Notes: generated by a model not told the origin, from the letters alone. Positions 53,122 through 62,170 are shown, numbered from the stretch's first letter. The stretch: DNA of 64,000 bases from Candidatus Omnitrophota bacterium (GCA_003598175.1 QZKN01000180.1:1-64000); one strand, 5' to 3'. Made by a program: numbers and translations.

Positions 53122-54474
53122 ATGAATCGTGGGGAAATGAAAAGGCGTGAATTCATACAGAAATCGGCGGCGGGCGCGGCCGTGACGTTGGGGGGGCCGA
53201 TGATCATCTCCGCCGCGGCTTCCGAGCGCAGTGCAAAACCCGCGGCGCTGGGCGGAACGGCGGTTCGCAGCCAGGGATTCCCATCCTGGCCGCAAATTCA
53301 GGACAACGATCGCGAATCGATGAAAGACGTTCTTGAAAAAAAGGGATGGTGCCGACTGAACGGGGATTATGTGAACACGTTCGAGCAGGAATATGCGAAA
53401 TTGACCGGGGCGAAGGAATGTCTCGCCGTGGCCAACGGCACCAGCGCGCTTCTCACTTCCCTCAACGCGCTCGGCGTGGGGCCGGGAGACGAAGTGATCG
53501 TGCCGCCGTATACGTTCGTGGCCACCATCAACGTGGTTCTCCTGCAACATGCGCTGCCGATTTATGTGGATACTGACCGGGAGACGTTCCAGATCGACGC
53601 CCAAAAGATCGAAGCGCGAATCACGGATAAAACCAAATGCATCATTCCCGTGCATTTGGGCGGAAATGTGGCGGATTTAGATACGATTTTGGCAATCGGC
53701 AAGAAGCACAACATTCCTGTCGTGGAAGACGCCTGTCAGGCGCACCTTGCCGAGTGGAAAGGCGAAAAAGTCGGGACGTTGGGCGCGACCGGCTGCTTCA
53801 GTTTTCAAGTCACGAAAAATCTCAGCGGCGGCGAAGGCGGGGCGGTTCTCTGCGATGATGAAGAACTGATGGATCGCTGCTACTCGTTCCATTCCAATGG
53901 ACGAGAACGAACGAATAAATATGGGTACGGGTATATCCACAACGGGATGAATGCGCGCATGACGGAATTTCAGGGCGCGCTCCTGCTGCAGCAGATGACG
54001 CGGCTGGAGGAGCAATCGAAAACGCGGGAGCAGAACGCGGATTATCTCACGAAGCAGTTTAACGAAATTCCCGGCATCACGCCCGAAAAAATGTATGAAG
54101 GAACCACGCGCAACGCGTATCACCTTTATATGTTCCGCTACGACAAGGAAAAATTCGCGGGATTGCCGCGCAGCAAATTCATCGAAGCGTTGAATAAGGA
54201 AGGGATTTCCTGCGGCAGCGGCTACTCGCCGCTCAACAAACAGAAGTTTATGGAAGAAACGCTCTATTCCCGCGTTTTCTTGAACGTCTACGGCAAAGAA
54301 CGCATTGACCGCTATTTTGCGGAAAACGAATGTCCCGAAAATGACAAACTTTGCAATGAGGAAGCGGTGTGGTTCTATCAAAACATGATGCTGGCCGAGC
54401 GGGAAGCGATGGATCAGATCGCAGAGGCGATCCGCAAGATTCAGGCGCACGCCGGACAGATCGCGAAAGCATGA
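53122..54474 (+). CDS. Tat-exported DegT/DnrJ/EryC1/StrS sugar aminotransferase
   Basis: The 450-residue product has a twin-arginine signal (KRREFIQKSAAGAAVTLGG) with a cleavage site near SAAAS, then a DegT-type aminotransferase: EYAKLTGAKECLAVANGTSAL, GDEVIVPPYTFVATINVVL, and the PLP lysine in FSFQVTKNLSGGEGG. Cytoplasmic relatives transfer an amino group to NDP-keto-sugars. A Tat signal on a PLP enzyme implies that the folded, cofactor-loaded enzyme acts outside the cytoplasm. AAAGGAGA lies 7 bases before ATG 53122. The hairpin at 54486 follows. Confidence 0.85.
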   Translation: MNRGEMKRREFIQKSAAGAAVTLGGPMIISAAASERSAKPAALGGTAVRSQGFPSWPQIQDNDRESMKDVLEKKGWCRLNGDYVNTFEQEYAKLTGAKECLAVANGTSALLTSLNALGVGPGDEVIVPPYTFVATINVVLLQHALPIYVDTDRETFQIDAQKIEARITDKTKCIIPVHLGGNVADLDTILAIGKKHNIPVVEDACQAHLAEWKGEKVGTLGATGCFSFQVTKNLSGGEGGAVLCDDEELMDRCYSFHSNGRERTNKYGYGYIHNGMNARMTEFQGALLLQQMTRLEEQSKTREQNADYLTKQFNEIPGITPEKMYEGTTRNAYHLYMFRYDKEKFAGLPRSKFIEALNKEGISCGSGYSPLNKQKFMEETLYSRVFLNVYGKERIDRYFAENECPENDKLCNEEAVWFYQNMMLAEREAMDQIAEAIRKIQAHAGQIAKA

Positions 54475-54485
54475 TTTTAGGTTAG

Positions 54486-54514
54486 GGGAGAGCTGAAAAG
54501 TCTACAGCTCTCCC
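54486..54514 (+). terminator. Terminator-like hairpin after the exported aminotransferase
   Basis: GGGAGAGCTG (54486-54495) pairs perfectly with CAGCTCTCCC (54505-54514). No clear T-tract follows, so it may act as a pause or mRNA stabiliser. Confidence 0.5.
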
Positions 54515-54657
54515 GGTTCATCCGAATGGGTGAATCGGCGTCAATGAAATTAAGTGATGGCGACCGACCGATTCAATTCGAGGTTATCCGGTTTCGCCAA
54601 ATACACGCTCCCTCACTTTCGATGAATTCATGCAAAACAATTACAGAGGAAAATGAT

Positions 54658-55866
54658 ATGAACAAATTGCTGTTTCACAATCCTATTATAAAAATCGTTG
54701 CCATCTCCCTTCTTGTCAGCATCATTCCCCAATCGCTTCGAGGGCAAACCGTGCAGGAATCGAAAGAATACTATCTGTATGTCGGCACGTACGCATCCGG
54801 CAGAAGCGAAGGGATCAATATCTGCCGATTCGACGCGACCAGCGGGGATTTGACGCTGCTCGACGTCGTCGTCGGCGTGGCCAATCCGTCTTTCCTGGCC
54901 ATCGATTTCACCTATCGTTTCTTGTACGCGGTGACGGAAGTGTCCCGCTTCGACGGCCAGGCGGGCGGCGCGGTCAGCGCGTTTTCCATCGATGCGAAAA
55001 CCGGGGGATTGACGTTTTTGAATCAAACGTTTTCCCATGGCGCTTCGCCGTGCTACGTCAGCGTCGATCGGCAAGGCAAATGGGTGTTGGCGGCAAACTA
55101 TAGCAGCGGAAATTGCTGTGTATTGCCGGTGCAGGAAGATGGCCGGTTGGGAGACGCGACGGACATTGTGCAGCACAGCGGTTCCGGCGCCGATCCGCGA
55201 AGACAAAGCGGACCTCATGCCCATTCCATCCTCTTTGATGCGGCGAATCGATTTGTTTTCGCGCCTGATTTGGGGATCGATAAAATCATGATTTACCGTT
55301 TCGATGCAACCGCAGGCAAGTTATTGCCCAACGACCCGCCGTTCGCGCAGGTCAAGCCGGGCGCGGGACCGCGTCATTTCGATTTTCATCCCAGCGGGAA
55401 ATATGCGTTTTCGATCCATGAACTCGATTCGACGATGGCGTCGTATGCATATGATGAAGCAAAGGGATCGTTACAGGAAATTCAAATCGTAACCACGCTG
55501 CCGGAAGGATTTACGGGGGACAATACCTGCGCGGATGTGCACGTTTCGCCGAACGGGAAATTTCTGTACGGCTCCAATCGCGGGCACGACAGCATCGTGA
55601 TTTACGCCATCGACGAAAATGATGGAAAACTGACATATGTCGGCCACGAATCGACGCGCGGCAGCACGCCGAGAAACTTCAACATCGATCCGACCGGAAA
55701 TTTCCTGCTGGCCGCGAATCAGAATTCCAATTCCATCGTCGTTTTCCACATCGACGCGCAGACGGGAAAACTGGAATTCACGGGGAACTCGATTGAGGTA
55801 TCAAGACCCGTCTGTCTGAAATTCATGCCGATCAGCAAGGGCGCCGCCAACGCCACGACATTTTAA
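54658..55866 (+). CDS. Secreted lactonase family protein (seven-bladed propeller)
   Basis: The 402-residue product has a signal peptide (ending QSLRGQT) and the repeated propeller pattern of the 6-phosphogluconolactonase-like family: YLYVGTYASGRSEGINICRFDATSGDLTLLDVV, ISPHAHSILFD-like DPRRQSGPHAHSILFDAANRFVFAPDLGIDKI, GPRHFDFHPSGKYAF, FLYGSNRGHDSIVIY and GSTPRNFNIDPTGNFLLAANQNSNSIVVF. Known cytoplasmic members hydrolyse lactones; this exported one may act on sugar lactones outside. GAGG lies 9 bases before ATG 54658. It is next to the exported aminotransferase and before a TA region, and may belong to the same exported sugar pathway. Confidence 0.88.
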   Translation: MNKLLFHNPIIKIVAISLLVSIIPQSLRGQTVQESKEYYLYVGTYASGRSEGINICRFDATSGDLTLLDVVVGVANPSFLAIDFTYRFLYAVTEVSRFDGQAGGAVSAFSIDAKTGGLTFLNQTFSHGASPCYVSVDRQGKWVLAANYSSGNCCVLPVQEDGRLGDATDIVQHSGSGADPRRQSGPHAHSILFDAANRFVFAPDLGIDKIMIYRFDATAGKLLPNDPPFAQVKPGAGPRHFDFHPSGKYAFSIHELDSTMASYAYDEAKGSLQEIQIVTTLPEGFTGDNTCADVHVSPNGKFLYGSNRGHDSIVIYAIDENDGKLTYVGHESTRGSTPRNFNIDPTGNFLLAANQNSNSIVVFHIDAQTGKLEFTGNSIEVSRPVCLKFMPISKGAANATTF

Positions 55867-56011
55867 CCGAGAAACGGCCATGATCCATCGATCGCAACAT
55901 CCGGAAAACAAGTTTGATGGTTCATTCGGTATTTGAATACATGGGATAAGGAAAACCGGATAATCAATCCTCCCGTTTTTTGGCGGCGCCAAGGGGCGAA
56001 AGGAAAGAATT

Positions 56012-56116
56012 ATGAACCAGATAGTTATTGAAGGTCCAACACTTACGAATGTTCTGCTTCAGGTAAAAGATATCGATGAGGCAATTGAAAAACTGCGTGA
56101 ATTGAAAGCATCGTAA
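56012..56116 (+). CDS. 34-residue ORF, possible antitoxin remnant
   Basis: AAAGGAAAG lies 7 bases before ATG 56012, which opens MNQIVIEGPTLTNVLLQV then DIDEAIEKLRELKAS. The helix-rich end could be part of a small antitoxin. Further on, a fragment ending IEATKADDEEWYMQ (stop at 56211) overlaps ATG 56210, which begins MKVFLDNS, like the start of a PIN/DUF5615 toxin, but the frame then turns into MazE promoter DNA. These look like the remains of another toxin-antitoxin pair. Confidence 0.45.
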   Translation: MNQIVIEGPTLTNVLLQVKDIDEAIEKLRELKAS

Positions 56117-56266
56117 AAAACACGCAGACTTGCGCTCCATTCAGCGGTTTCGGGGCATTATAAAATCGATAGAAGCCACGAAAGCCGATGATGAGGAGTG
56201 GTATATGCAATGAAAGTATTTTTGGACAATTCTTTGTTTCCTGGGAAAGTTGAGCTTAACATTAAT

Positions 56267-56295
56267 TTGACATACACACCATTGTTGTGTATCAT
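56267..56295 (+). promoter_or_regulatory. Promoter-operator of the MazEF-type module
   Basis: A perfect TTGACA (56267-56272) and TATCAT (56290-56295, 5 of 6) are 17 bases apart. A 7-bp inverted repeat ATACACA (56272-56278)/TGTGTAT (56286-56292) covers the spacer and -10 box, as expected for antitoxin autorepression. Transcription would begin near 56302, at the start codon itself, giving a leaderless mRNA. Confidence 0.65.
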
Positions 56296-56301
56296 GAAAT
56301 C

Positions 56302-56571
56302 ATGATGAACAACACTCAAACCAAAACCCATAAACGCATCAATATTTCTTTGCCGGTTGAAACCGTGGAACTGGTGGACCGCATTGCTGAAAAAGGCAAC
56401 CGAAGCCACCTTATAGACCAAGCGGTTCGCTTTTATGTGGAAGAAATCGGCCGGGAAAAGTTGAAACTGGAACTCAAAGAGTGCGCGCGCCGGCGGGCCC
56501 AGCGCGATTTGGCGCTATGTGAGGAGTGGTTTGGGTTAGAAGAAGAAATATGCCCAAAAAATTCCGCCTAA
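56302..56571 (+). CDS. MazE/RHH antitoxin
   Basis: The product (about 90 residues, start 56302 or 56305) contains KRINISLPVETVELVDRIAEKGNRSHLIDQAVRFYV, a ribbon-helix-helix DNA-binding domain, then a charged helix (EIGREKLKLELKECARRRAQRD) and a toxin-binding tail. It should bind the ATACACA/TGTGTAT operator and neutralise the MazF partner, whose start overlaps its end by 22 bases. There is no upstream Shine-Dalgarno site, consistent with a leaderless transcript. Confidence 0.8.
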   Translation: MMNNTQTKTHKRINISLPVETVELVDRIAEKGNRSHLIDQAVRFYVEEIGREKLKLELKECARRRAQRDLALCEEWFGLEEEICPKNSA

Positions 56572-56921
56572 CTTATCCCAAACGCGGCGAAGTGTATCTG
56601 GTGAACTTTGACCCGACTGTTGGTTCGGAAATCAAAAAGACCCGACCGGCTTTGATTTTGCAAAACGATATTGCCAATCAGTACAGCCCGATTACGATTG
56701 TGGCGGCCATTACTTCGCGTTTTGACGAGCGGTTGTATCCAACCGAAGTGCTAATTCCGGCCAAAGAAGGCGGTCTGGAGACAGATTCAGTGGTGCTCCT
56801 CAATCAAATCCGCTCTATTGACCGGCAACGGTTGATAAAACGGAGGGGAGTGTTAAAGCCGGACACGCTGGCACGAGTTGATAATGCGTTACAGATTAGT
56901 TTGGGATTGGTGGAGATTTAA
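56550..56921 (+). CDS. MazF/PemK-type mRNA interferase toxin
   Basis: The 123-residue protein starts MPKKFRLTYPKRGEVYLVNFDPTVGSEIKKTRPALILQND, then ITIVAAITSRFDERLYPTEVLIPAKEGGLETDSVVLLNQIRSIDRQRLIK, matching PemK/MazF. The fold cuts single-stranded RNA at short motifs. It uses ATG 56550, inside the antitoxin coding end. It completes an intact MazEF-type pair. Confidence 0.9.
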   Translation: MPKKFRLTYPKRGEVYLVNFDPTVGSEIKKTRPALILQNDIANQYSPITIVAAITSRFDERLYPTEVLIPAKEGGLETDSVVLLNQIRSIDRQRLIKRRGVLKPDTLARVDNALQISLGLVEI

Positions 56922-57057
56922 CCGCCGATTCTCTTCCCTAATCCGTTTACTAACACTTACCTGAATCCGTGAACTAAGAATAGAAAACCTAAAATCCAAT
57001 CTTCCATCGAACCATTCGAGTTCAATTGAGACCTCAAAAAAATTGAATCCGATTCTT

Positions 57058-57665
57058 TTAACGAATCGGGGCTTGTTCTTCCACGCGTAACGCTTCCTGC
57101 CCGCATACCCGCAAGCAATTGTACGCTGCCAGTCCCAACAGCAACATCACCGCGTTCGTGGCGAATTTCCCGGAGGGCAAGCGCTCCAGGTCGAGATCAC
57201 TCTTGAGTTCCGAGTGAAATTGTTCGCTGGTCCCATGCGCATGATACAATTCGATGATCGTATCGGCAACGTCCGGCAACGACGTTTCATAGGTGTCCAC
57301 TGCGATTTCCGGCTACAGATAAAATTGGCCGTTTCGATCACACTTTCTTTCCGTCACTTCGAACACCTAACGAAACGGTTGCTCAAATCCTTCTCTCTCG
57401 ACGGCGACGGCGCCTCAATACACCCGTTTTCCCGGACGGGGAATTTGCATGCGTCCCACGCGATGGGCGATCCGGATCCACATCTCCACCGATTCCCGGC
57501 GTAGATTCCGTTATGAACTGTATTCGCTCGTTCTTCCAACTTGGTTTTCTGCAGGAGGGCTCCGATTAATGCCACGCCGCATGACTGGTTAAGTATTCAT
57601 CGCTTTGTTTAATCTCAAAAATCATCATCCCACTGGCCACCTTCCGGGTGAAATTCTTTCGGACG
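57058..57665 (-). pseudogene. IS1380 family transposase remnant
   Basis: Reading leftwards from about 57625, fragments of an IS1380 transposase appear: FEIKQSDEYLTSHAAW, then ALIGALLQKTKLEERAN in another frame, a gap where most of the catalytic core is missing, then a stretch with VFEVTERKCDRNGQFYL interrupted by stops, and the intact end TSLPDVADTIIELYHAHGTSEQFHSELKSDLDLERLPSGKF ending RLIGQ-like RVCGQEALRV. A full IS1380 transposase is near 440 residues; only pieces totalling about 200 codons remain, with two stops and frameshifts. The element is dead. It lies just downstream of MazEF. Confidence 0.85.
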
Positions 57666-57868
57666 ATATTATACCTCTAACTATAACATAATTAATATCT
57701 TATGATGATTTATTGTGACCTTTTTTCGCGGATTCTGGTACTCACTTGCCGGATGAGCCAGTTTTATTATTATTTGATCCGGAAAATTGTTTTTTACTCC
57801 TCTTTTTGACATCCTCTCCATGCAATACACTTTCACCTATACAATATGGTTTCGAAAGGAACAAGTTC

Positions 57869-59203
57869 ATGGGAAAGAAAACCACAAGCAGTCGTCGTGA
57901 TTTTATGAAAGCGACATCGAGTCTGGGATTCGTGGCGGCCATGCCGACCATCGTGCCGAGTTCCGTCGTCAGCGCGGAAGTGGCGCCCAGCGATACCTTC
58001 GTGGTGGGAAATATCGGTTTGGGATGGCGCGGCATGGATCTGGTGAACGGAGCCATGCGAAACAAGAATCTGGAAATCGCCGCCATCGCGGATCTGGATA
58101 TGCCGTTTCTTTTAAACGCGCTGAAAATTCTGGACGATCATTACGTCGTCGAACGGGAATGGATCGAAGGGCGTGGCAGTCAGATGAAACGTCCCGCCCT
58201 GACCAAAAAAGCGGTCGACGCCTACAACGATTACCGCTATTTGCTGGAAAGAAAGGACCTCGACGCGGTGATGATCGCGGTGCCGGATCATTGGCATGCG
58301 AAAACCTATATCGACGCGATGAACGCGGGAAAAGATGTGTATGGAGAAAAACCGCTGTCGCTGACGATCAATCAGGGACGCGCCATCGTGCGCGCGGCTC
58401 GCACCAACAACCGTATTTTCCAAACCGGAAGCCAACAACGGTCCGCGAAAGAATTCCGCACGGCTTGCGAATACGTCCGCAACGGGCGTTTGGGCAAGAT
58501 CCGCCACGTGCACATCGGCGTCGGCGGCGCTCCGCAAAGGCAAGGCGTCCCCGACGAGCCGGTCCCGCCGGGTTTGAATTGGGAAATGTGGCTGGGACAA
58601 ACTCCCGTTGTGCCTTACAATCCTTTGCGTTGCCACGTCGAATTCCGCTGGTTCTTCGAATATTCCGGCGGCATGGTAACGGATTGGGGCGCGCATCATT
58701 GCGATATCTGCCAATGGGGTTTGGGAATGGACGGATCCGGGCCGCGCTTCGTCGAAGGAACGGCGGAAACCAGCCCGGGATTCTATAACACCTTTACCAG
58801 TTTCGATTTCAAGTACACCTATGCGAACGGTATCACCGCCTCCATGCAAAATAAGAATAGCGGCGTGACCTTCTATGGCGAAAAAGGTGAAATTTACGTA
58901 AATCGGGGCAAGATATCCTCGAATCCGGAAGATATTTTAAAGGAGCCGCTCACATCGAACGATATTCGCCTCTATAAAAGCGAGGACCATATCCAGAACT
59001 GGGTCGACTGCATGAAATCCCGGGAATTACCGATTACGGACGTGGAAATCGGCCATCGCTCCATCACGATGTGCCATATCGCCAATATCTGCGGCCATCT
59101 GAAACGAAAATTGGAATGGGATGCGGAAAACGAAATGTTTGTCAATGATCCCGAAGCCAATGGTTTGTTGGATCGTCCGCAGCGCGCTCCCTACGCAATC
59201 TAA
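57869..59203 (+). CDS. Tat-exported Gfo/Idh/MocA family oxidoreductase
   Basis: The 444-residue product has a twin-arginine signal (SSRRDFMKATSSLGFVAAM, cleavage near VVSAEV), then an NAD(P)-binding Rossmann fold (VVGNIGLGWRGMDLV), AVMIAVPDHWHAKTYIDAMNAGKDVYGEKPLSLTINQGRAIV with the EKP motif, and the C-terminal sugar-binding sheet (GGMVTDWGAHHCDICQWGLG). Cytoplasmic relatives oxidise or reduce sugars with NAD(P); exported ones keep a tightly bound cofactor. The start at 57869 has AAAGGA 10 bases upstream. It pairs functionally with the exported aminotransferase and lactonase as an extracytoplasmic sugar-modifying set; that link is inferred. Confidence 0.88.
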   Translation: MGKKTTSSRRDFMKATSSLGFVAAMPTIVPSSVVSAEVAPSDTFVVGNIGLGWRGMDLVNGAMRNKNLEIAAIADLDMPFLLNALKILDDHYVVEREWIEGRGSQMKRPALTKKAVDAYNDYRYLLERKDLDAVMIAVPDHWHAKTYIDAMNAGKDVYGEKPLSLTINQGRAIVRAARTNNRIFQTGSQQRSAKEFRTACEYVRNGRLGKIRHVHIGVGGAPQRQGVPDEPVPPGLNWEMWLGQTPVVPYNPLRCHVEFRWFFEYSGGMVTDWGAHHCDICQWGLGMDGSGPRFVEGTAETSPGFYNTFTSFDFKYTYANGITASMQNKNSGVTFYGEKGEIYVNRGKISSNPEDILKEPLTSNDIRLYKSEDHIQNWVDCMKSRELPITDVEIGHRSITMCHIANICGHLKRKLEWDAENEMFVNDPEANGLLDRPQRAPYAI

Positions 59204-59206
59204 CCC

Positions 59207-59263
59207 GTAACGCCGCCGGTCTCGGCGGCATTTCAAAATCAGTCGGCAGGAGGCTGGCGATAC
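59207..59263. repeat. Second copy of the GTAACGCC multi-hairpin repeat
   Basis: GTAACGCCGCCGG...CTCGGCGGCATT...GTCGGCAGGAGGCTGGCGATAC aligns with 17881-17937, with substitutions. It keeps the GCCGCC/GGCGGC stem and GGCAGGAG core. It lies four bases after the oxidoreductase stop. Confidence 0.7.
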
Positions 59264-59273
59264 AATAAAAAAG

Positions 59274-59320
59274 GGGCCGCGCCAGGATTTTAAAAATGGG
59301 TCGAATAACCTGAGCGGCCC
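59274..59320. terminator. Hairpin region after the exported oxidoreductase
   Basis: GGGCCGC (59274-59280) pairs with GCGGCCC (59314-59320). The tract AAAAAAGG precedes it and GGTTGG follows, with no T-run on the plus strand. It may terminate or stabilise the mRNA; the T-rich side would work in the minus direction. Confidence 0.4.
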
Positions 59321-59642
59321 TGGAGGTTGGAAGCCTAAACAGATTGTATCAAAAAAAAGAGGCTTGTCAAGAAAAAAATACATAAATTCTTACAATCTTT
59401 GGGAACGAATGTAACGTTTTATTGCGTTTGTTTTTGGCCATTTTTTAGGATAAATGATTGCTATGTCCAACGAATTCAGCCATGTAGAAGGAATTGTGCT
59501 GTTTTTACCCATTGTCGACTACTCTCAATGGAAAAAACATAACTCAATATATGAAACCGCATTACGTTTTTAAATTTTTGTTCTTTCAACTTTTAGTAAT
59601 GGTTGGATCCAAGGAATTTATCTCATCCTGCAAGTTCTGGTT
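59321..59642. other. AT-rich non-coding stretch before the CNNM gene end
   Basis: These 322 bases lie downstream of both the oxidoreductase (plus) and CNNM (minus) genes. No gene is supported. Confidence 0.35.
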
Positions 59643-60680
59643 TTATTGTTGCTTTATCCGTTTCGAATATAATGCCCGAGCGTATGCGCGCAAATCACGT
59701 ACAATATCGTACTCGTCCACTATCTCTTTTCCTACGATCTCTTCGATTACATCCTCCATCGTGACGATTCCGGCAAAAACTCCATATTCATCGACAACGG
59801 AACGAATCGGTTCTCGTGACTCGATCAAGTTGGCGAACAAACGATCCATTGGCATCGATTCGGGAACGGTTTTCAGTGGACGTTTGAATTCGTTCACGGT
59901 TTTTGTGGAGGAGTCTCGAATGAGTTCCCTTAAGAGATCGCGTTGATTGACATATCCGGTGATCGTATCCGGGGAGGTCGGAGAATAGAGCGGTATCCGA
60001 GTGTGATTCCACTCGCCAATCGAATTACGAATGTCCTGCAAAACGGTGTTTTCCGCCAATTTAAACACCACCGCACGTGGAGTCAGAGCCTGCTTGACCG
60101 TGATGCGATCCAGTAGAACAATATTGCGAATGACCGCGCTTTCCAATATATCCAAAACGCCTTCTTCGCTTCCGATTTTAGTCATGGATAGAATCTCTTG
60201 CTCCGAAATCATCGGTTCGTTTGTCCCTCGTTTGACCAATTTGGATACCCAATTGGTGGTAAGGATGAGGGGATAAAACAGTTTGATCAGCAGCGCCAAC
60301 GGGACGGCGAACCACAAGGAAACCGGCTTGTAATACACCGCGCCGATCTGCTTCGGTATAATTTCGCTTAAATAGAGGATCAGAAACGTAAAAACAATTG
60401 AAAACCACACCAACGCCGGCTCCCCATAGAGTTTATCGACCAATGCTCCGGAAATCGCCGCGCCGATCGTGTGCGCAACGGTATTCAGAATAAGGATCGC
60501 CGAGATGGGGTAACCAATATCTTTCTTAAAACGGACCAATATATGCCCTCTTTGTTTGTATTGATCCGCCATGGATTGAGCGGCGCTCAATGGCAACGTG
60601 AATAACGCGGCTTCCATCAAGGAACAGACAAACGAAACGGTAAGCGAAACGAGAATCACTACAAGCAAGGTGAAAAGCAT
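59643..60680 (-). CDS. CNNM transmembrane/CBS-pair protein (CorB/hemolysin-like)
   Basis: The 345-residue protein has a CNNM/DUF21 membrane domain (four hydrophobic segments; SLMEAALFTLPLSAAQSMADQY, LILNTVAHTIGAAISGALV, LYLSEIIPKQIGAVYY), then two CBS domains: ISEQEILSMTKIGSEEGVLD, VKQALTPRAVVFKLAENTVLQDIRNSI, and EFKRPLKTVPESMPMDRLFANLIE with VDEYGVFAGIVTMEDVIEEIVG. CNNM proteins move or sense Mg2+ or Co2+. The C-terminal CorC_HlyC domain found in many members is absent. GGAG lies 7 bases before ATG 60680. Confidence 0.9.
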   Translation of the reverse strand: MLFTLLVVILVSLTVSFVCSLMEAALFTLPLSAAQSMADQYKQRGHILVRFKKDIGYPISAILILNTVAHTIGAAISGALVDKLYGEPALVWFSIVFTFLILYLSEIIPKQIGAVYYKPVSLWFAVPLALLIKLFYPLILTTNWVSKLVKRGTNEPMISEQEILSMTKIGSEEGVLDILESAVIRNIVLLDRITVKQALTPRAVVFKLAENTVLQDIRNSIGEWNHTRIPLYSPTSPDTITGYVNQRDLLRELIRDSSTKTVNEFKRPLKTVPESMPMDRLFANLIESREPIRSVVDEYGVFAGIVTMEDVIEEIVGKEIVDEYDIVRDLRAYARALYSKRIKQQ

Positions 60681-60889
60681 TTAACAACTCCACAATGAAC
60701 GTTCATTTATAAAACTCAAGATATATCCTAAGCGCGAAACGCTTTGGATGAACAAAATCCATCGCTGATTCCACTCATTTATTGATGGATTGTATTGTAG
60801 GATTGGAGCGAAACGAAATCCACCTTTCATGACGTTATTTCCAATAATCGACGAATCGAAACGGTGGAATGCAAGGAATTTATCACACC

Positions 60890-62170
60890 CTACAAGCTCT
60901 TTTCCGGCGGGGCTGTAATGGTCAACAGACGCATGGTAAAGAATTGCTGCGCGGCGTGGGCAATATCAACGGCGGATACGGCGGAAATTTGATCGGGTAA
61001 CTGATTGGCATAATCCCAACCCAAGCCGGCCATTTCGTAGGTTCCGTAGCGGGAGGCCTGCCCCATATTTGTTTCCATCGCCATCACGTACGAACCGCAG
61101 GCGAAGGTTTTAACGCGGTCGAGTTCCTCCTCCTCGATGGATTCCTCCTTCAACCGCTCGATTTCCGCTTCCGAGCAGGAAACCGTCTCGGCGCGATTGG
61201 CGGGAGAGGTCACGGCATAAATCAGAAGCGGCGATAAATCCATTTGCGGGGAATAGCCGCTGCCGATTTGATAGCAAAGTCCCCGCTTGTCGCGAATTTC
61301 ACGAAACAGACGGGAATCCATCGATCCACCCAATAAGGCGCTGACCAGCCGTAAGGCTACCGATGAGGTCTCGGTAATTTTCGGGCCCGGATACCCCAAA
61401 ACCAGATATTCCGCTTCCGAATCGCGATGAACGAGGACTTCCTTGTTTGCATCGAACGCGGGCGTCGCCGCCGGCGGGAGCGTGACGGATTTGCTGTTTC
61501 GCGACGGACGCGCAGCTAAACATTCTCGAATAATCTTTTGTACATCGTTTTTTTCGGTTCCCCCCACCACGGACACGACTAGATTGGACGGATCGAAAGC
61601 CGCATGAGCAAACGGCGTCAAATCATCCCGTTGAATGTTATCGAGAGTCTCGATCAAACCCAAATTCGGCCAGGCGTACGGATGCGAACCAAAAAAATTT
61701 CGGCTGAATATGCGCATCGTGAACGTCATGCGGGAATCTTCCTGCTCAAGAATACTCATGCGGACGAGTTCGCGTTCCCGCGTCAGCTTTTCCTCGAGAA
61801 ACGTCGGACAATCCAACAGCTCGATGACGGTTTGCAGATCATCCCGTAAAAAATAGGTGGTGGTAAGCAGGTCGACGTTGCTCCAGTCTTTTCCCGCTTC
61901 CGCCTTGAAATGCGCGCCGTTTCTTTCCAGATTTTCCGCGATTTCCTCTTCGCCGTGCTTTTCGGTTCCGGCGGAAAGAAGCCGCATGCACAGGTTCGCC
62001 ATTCCCGCTTTTTCCGCCTTCTCGTGCAGAGAAGCCAGGCGCGAATAGATGCGAATCGCAACAATTTGATTATAGGGATTGGGAGCATAGAGAAAGGTGG
62101 TCCCGTTCGGCAGAACCTCGCGGGACACATTTCTCTTCGGAAGACGAATACGGTCGGAATTATGCGCCAT
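60890..62170 (-). CDS. M16 peptidase-like protein lacking the HxxEH zinc motif
   Basis: The 426-residue protein has both M16 halves: SREVLPNGTTFLYAPNPYNQIVAIRIY and, after residue 250, VLGYPGPKI then SALLGGSMDSRLFREIRDKRGLCYQIGSGYSP with the conserved Arg/Tyr substrate-binding pair. At the place of the HxxEH zinc motif the sequence reads EKAGMANLCMRLLSAGTEKH, so the catalytic histidines are missing. It resembles the inactive partner in M16 heterodimers. Its ATG (62170) overlaps the apgM stop by 11 bases, so it is translationally coupled, although phosphoglycerate metabolism and peptidolysis are unrelated. Confidence 0.8.
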   Translation of the reverse strand: MAHNSDRIRLPKRNVSREVLPNGTTFLYAPNPYNQIVAIRIYSRLASLHEKAEKAGMANLCMRLLSAGTEKHGEEEIAENLERNGAHFKAEAGKDWSNVDLLTTTYFLRDDLQTVIELLDCPTFLEEKLTRERELVRMSILEQEDSRMTFTMRIFSRNFFGSHPYAWPNLGLIETLDNIQRDDLTPFAHAAFDPSNLVVSVVGGTEKNDVQKIIRECLAARPSRNSKSVTLPPAATPAFDANKEVLVHRDSEAEYLVLGYPGPKITETSSVALRLVSALLGGSMDSRLFREIRDKRGLCYQIGSGYSPQMDLSPLLIYAVTSPANRAETVSCSEAEIERLKEESIEEEELDRVKTFACGSYVMAMETNMGQASRYGTYEMAGLGWDYANQLPDQISAVSAVDIAHAAQQFFTMRLLTITAPPEKSL

